Assembly (NCBI RefSeq): GCF_016786355.1
Contig: NZ_JADWYX010000020.1
Coordinates: 43,311-102,009, forward strand
Reading direction: 5' to 3'
DNA from: Frankia sp. AgB1.9
Lineage (GTDB): Bacteria > Actinomycetota > Actinomycetes > Frankiales > Frankiaceae
DNA length: 58,699 bases
The position numbers were made by a program, and so were the translations under genes. The notes under the pieces are model-generated. The model saw only the letters and a program-made list of their open reading frames with translations. It made no database searches and was not told the DNA's origin. Shown here piece by piece: positions 57,068 to 58,699 of the stretch. Numbering within the stretch: position 1 is the first letter of the stretch; every line of letters begins with the position of its first letter.

Positions 57068-58606
57068 ATGTCGGAAAACGTGGACGTCGTCGTCATCGGC
57101 GCCGGACCGGCGGGCCTCACGGCCTCCTACGAGCTGCATCGGTACGGGATCCCGTCGACGATCCTCGAGGCCGACACCCAGGTGGGCGGCATCTCGCGCA
57201 CCGTCGAGCGGGACGGCTGGCGGTTCGACATCGGCGGCCACCGGTTCTTCTCGAAGGTCCAGCGGGTCGAGGACTTCTGGCACGAGATCCTGCCCCAGGA
57301 GGACTTCCTGCTGCGGCCGCGCAAGAGCCGGATCTTCTACCAGGGCAAGTACTACGACTACCCGATCAAGGCGGTCAACGCGCTGCAGAACCTCGGCCCG
57401 CAGGAGGCCGCGATCTGCATCGCCTCGTACCTGCGCGCCCGGATCAGCCCGCCGAAGGACCAGTCGGACTACGAGAGCTGGCTGGTCGCCCGGTTCGGGT
57501 GGCGTCTGTACCGGACGTTCTTCAAGACCTACACCGAGAAGGTCTGGGGCGTCCCGGTCAGCGAGATGCCGGCCGACTGGGCCGCGCAGCGGATCAAGAG
57601 CCTGAACCTCGGCAACGCGATTCTCAACGCGGTCAAGCCGAAGACGAACCAGAAAGAGATCACCTCGCTCATCGAGGAGTTCGAGTACCCCAAGTACGGC
57701 CCCGGAATGATGTGGGAGATCTGCCGCGACAAGGTCGTCGCGCAGGGCTCGAAGATCCGCATGGAGACGAAGGTCGTCGAGATCCGGCACGAGGACGGGA
57801 AGGCCTTCGAGGTCGTCGCCGAGGACGCCAACGGCGGCGTCACCGCCTACCCGGCGACCGACGTGATCTCCTCGATGCCGATCTCGCAGCTCATCGAGAT
57901 CATGAGCCCGGCCGTGCCGCCGCGAGTGCTCAAGGCAGCGCAGGACCTGCGCTACCGCGACTTCCTCACCGTGGCCCTGGTCGTGCCGTCGAGCGCGGTC
58001 TCCTGGACGGACAACTGGATCTACATCCACGACCCGTCGGTCCGCACGATGCGTATCCAGAACTTCGCGTCCTGGTCGCCGTTCCTGGTCAAGGACGGTC
58101 GCAACGTCCTGGGCCTGGAGTACACGGTGTTCGAGAACGACGCCGAGTGGACCGCGCCCGACGAGGACCTCATCGAGAAGGGCAAGAAGGAGCTCGACAA
58201 GCTCGGTCTGGTCGCCTACAAGGACATCGAGGCCGGCTACGTCGTCCGCCAGCCGAAGGCCTACCCGATCTACGACGACCGCTACGGGGCGAACGTCGAC
58301 GTGATCCGGGGCTGGCTGACCGACTACGCGAGCAACGTCCACCCGGTCGGCCGCAACGGCATGTTCCGTTACAACAACGCCGACCACTCGATGTACACCG
58401 CGATGCTGACCGCCGAGAACATCGTCAAGGGCACCGCCCACGACGTCTGGTCGGTCAACGTCGAGGAGGAGTACCACGAGGAGAAGGACGGCGGCTCGAC
58501 GGGTTCCGCGAAGCCTGCTGGCTCGCTGGGCACCGGCCGGGACGCGCCGGTTCTTCCCCGCAAGGTCCTCGACGCGGCCCGCAGCCGCGTGGCCGGCTCA
58601 CGGTAG
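57068..58606 (+). CDS. FAD-dependent amine-oxidase/protoporphyrinogen-oxidase-like protein
   Basis: A 512-residue flavoprotein. [19 protein letters not shown] is the FAD-binding Rossmann motif, [19 protein letters not shown] the ribose region, and [11 protein letters not shown] the flavin-contact motif shared with protoporphyrinogen-oxidase-like and UDP-galactopyranose-mutase-like proteins. The C-terminal [20 protein letters not shown] is the second FAD motif. Such COG1232 proteins are common in cell-surface polysaccharide clusters; the substrate is unknown. ATG 57068 is used (AAGGAA 11 nt upstream); TTG 57065 is an alternative. About 45 disordered residues end the protein. Confidence 0.88.
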   Translation: MSENVDVVVIGAGPAGLTASYELHRYGIPSTILEADTQVGGISRTVERDGWRFDIGGHRFFSKVQRVEDFWHEILPQEDFLLRPRKSRIFYQGKYYDYPIKAVNALQNLGPQEAAICIASYLRARISPPKDQSDYESWLVARFGWRLYRTFFKTYTEKVWGVPVSEMPADWAAQRIKSLNLGNAILNAVKPKTNQKEITSLIEEFEYPKYGPGMMWEICRDKVVAQGSKIRMETKVVEIRHEDGKAFEVVAEDANGGVTAYPATDVISSMPISQLIEIMSPAVPPRVLKAAQDLRYRDFLTVALVVPSSAVSWTDNWIYIHDPSVRTMRIQNFASWSPFLVKDGRNVLGLEYTVFENDAEWTAPDEDLIEKGKKELDKLGLVAYKDIEAGYVVRQPKAYPIYDDRYGANVDVIRGWLTDYASNVHPVGRNGMFRYNNADHSMYTAMLTAENIVKGTAHDVWSVNVEEEYHEEKDGGSTGSAKPAGSLGTGRDAPVLPRKVLDAARSRVAGSR

Positions 58607-58699
58607 TCGACGCGATCGCGGGGGGCCGGTTGGGGGGCGGCGGGGGGCGGCCCCACCCCCCCGCGCCGCCCGCGGCGTCCCCGCCCGCCCCCCCCCCCC
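58607..58699. other. G/C homopolymer contig edge
   Basis: After the last stop codon the sequence turns into G runs and then C runs, ending in 12 consecutive C. No feature is seen; it mirrors the other end and looks like an assembly edge. Confidence 0.6.

Overview
This looks like a whole contig from a very G+C-rich (about 70% or more) filamentous-type actinomycete, most probably a Frankia relative. Supporting signs are the many GTG starts, a PimB'-type phosphatidylinositol mannoside mannosyltransferase, a DUF222/13E12-type HNH nuclease, DUF2510 and mycothiol-isomerase-like proteins, and several 15-bp tandem-repeat arrays. No 16S rRNA or other decisive taxonomic marker is present. Both contig ends run into G/C homopolymers, so the edges are unreliable.

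Layout. 1-573: a minus-strand RNA region with two tandem tRNA-mimicking RNAs whose halves are in permuted order (3' half first, then 5' half). They resemble YrlA-type Y RNAs or circularly permuted tRNAs, and they lie just downstream of a conserved hypothetical gene (574-1308). 1460-7418: a rightward envelope set with a five-TM PI-PLC-like protein, a PimB'-like mannosyltransferase, a flippase-like membrane protein and a TauE/SafE permease. 7435-11230: an aldehyde dehydrogenase/DUF779 operon with a divergent GAF-domain regulator. 11400-14483: a fused alpha-beta glycyl-tRNA synthetase. 14539-19609: a TetR/DinB-like divergent pair, an O-methyltransferase, a molybdopterin sulfite-oxidase-like enzyme with an FAD/NAD reductase, and a lipoprotein. 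20150-26632: a defence-like accessory stretch with a repeat-rich DUF222-HNH nuclease, a methyltransferase, a TerD-DUF2510-TerB-like-PH-HNH fusion, and an unrecognised divergent protein. 26637-32004: the methylmalonyl-CoA mutase operon mutA-mutB-meaB. 32159-44560: a phytoene-desaturase-like oxidoreductase, then a two-component system (histidine kinase, NarL regulator, receiver-only protein), a MacB-type ABC exporter, and a putative cyclic-nucleotide cassette (receiver-cyclase, cyclic-nucleotide-binding protein, metallo-beta-lactamase-fold hydrolase). 44698-50531: a DUF5990 protein, an Hsp70-like ATPase fused through one membrane segment to a PstS-like binding domain, and a membrane Ser/Thr kinase with a WD40 domain. 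50870-58606: two CNNM/CorC transport proteins, a cellulose-synthase-like GT2 protein with a Lys/Ala repeat loop, and an FAD amine-oxidase-like protein.

The most unusual items are the permuted tRNA-like RNA pair, the Hsp70-membrane-PstS fusion beside the WD40 kinase, the cyclase/binder/hydrolase cassette, the Ter-HNH fusion with its unknown divergent partner, and the recurrence of 15-bp tandem arrays at four unrelated loci.
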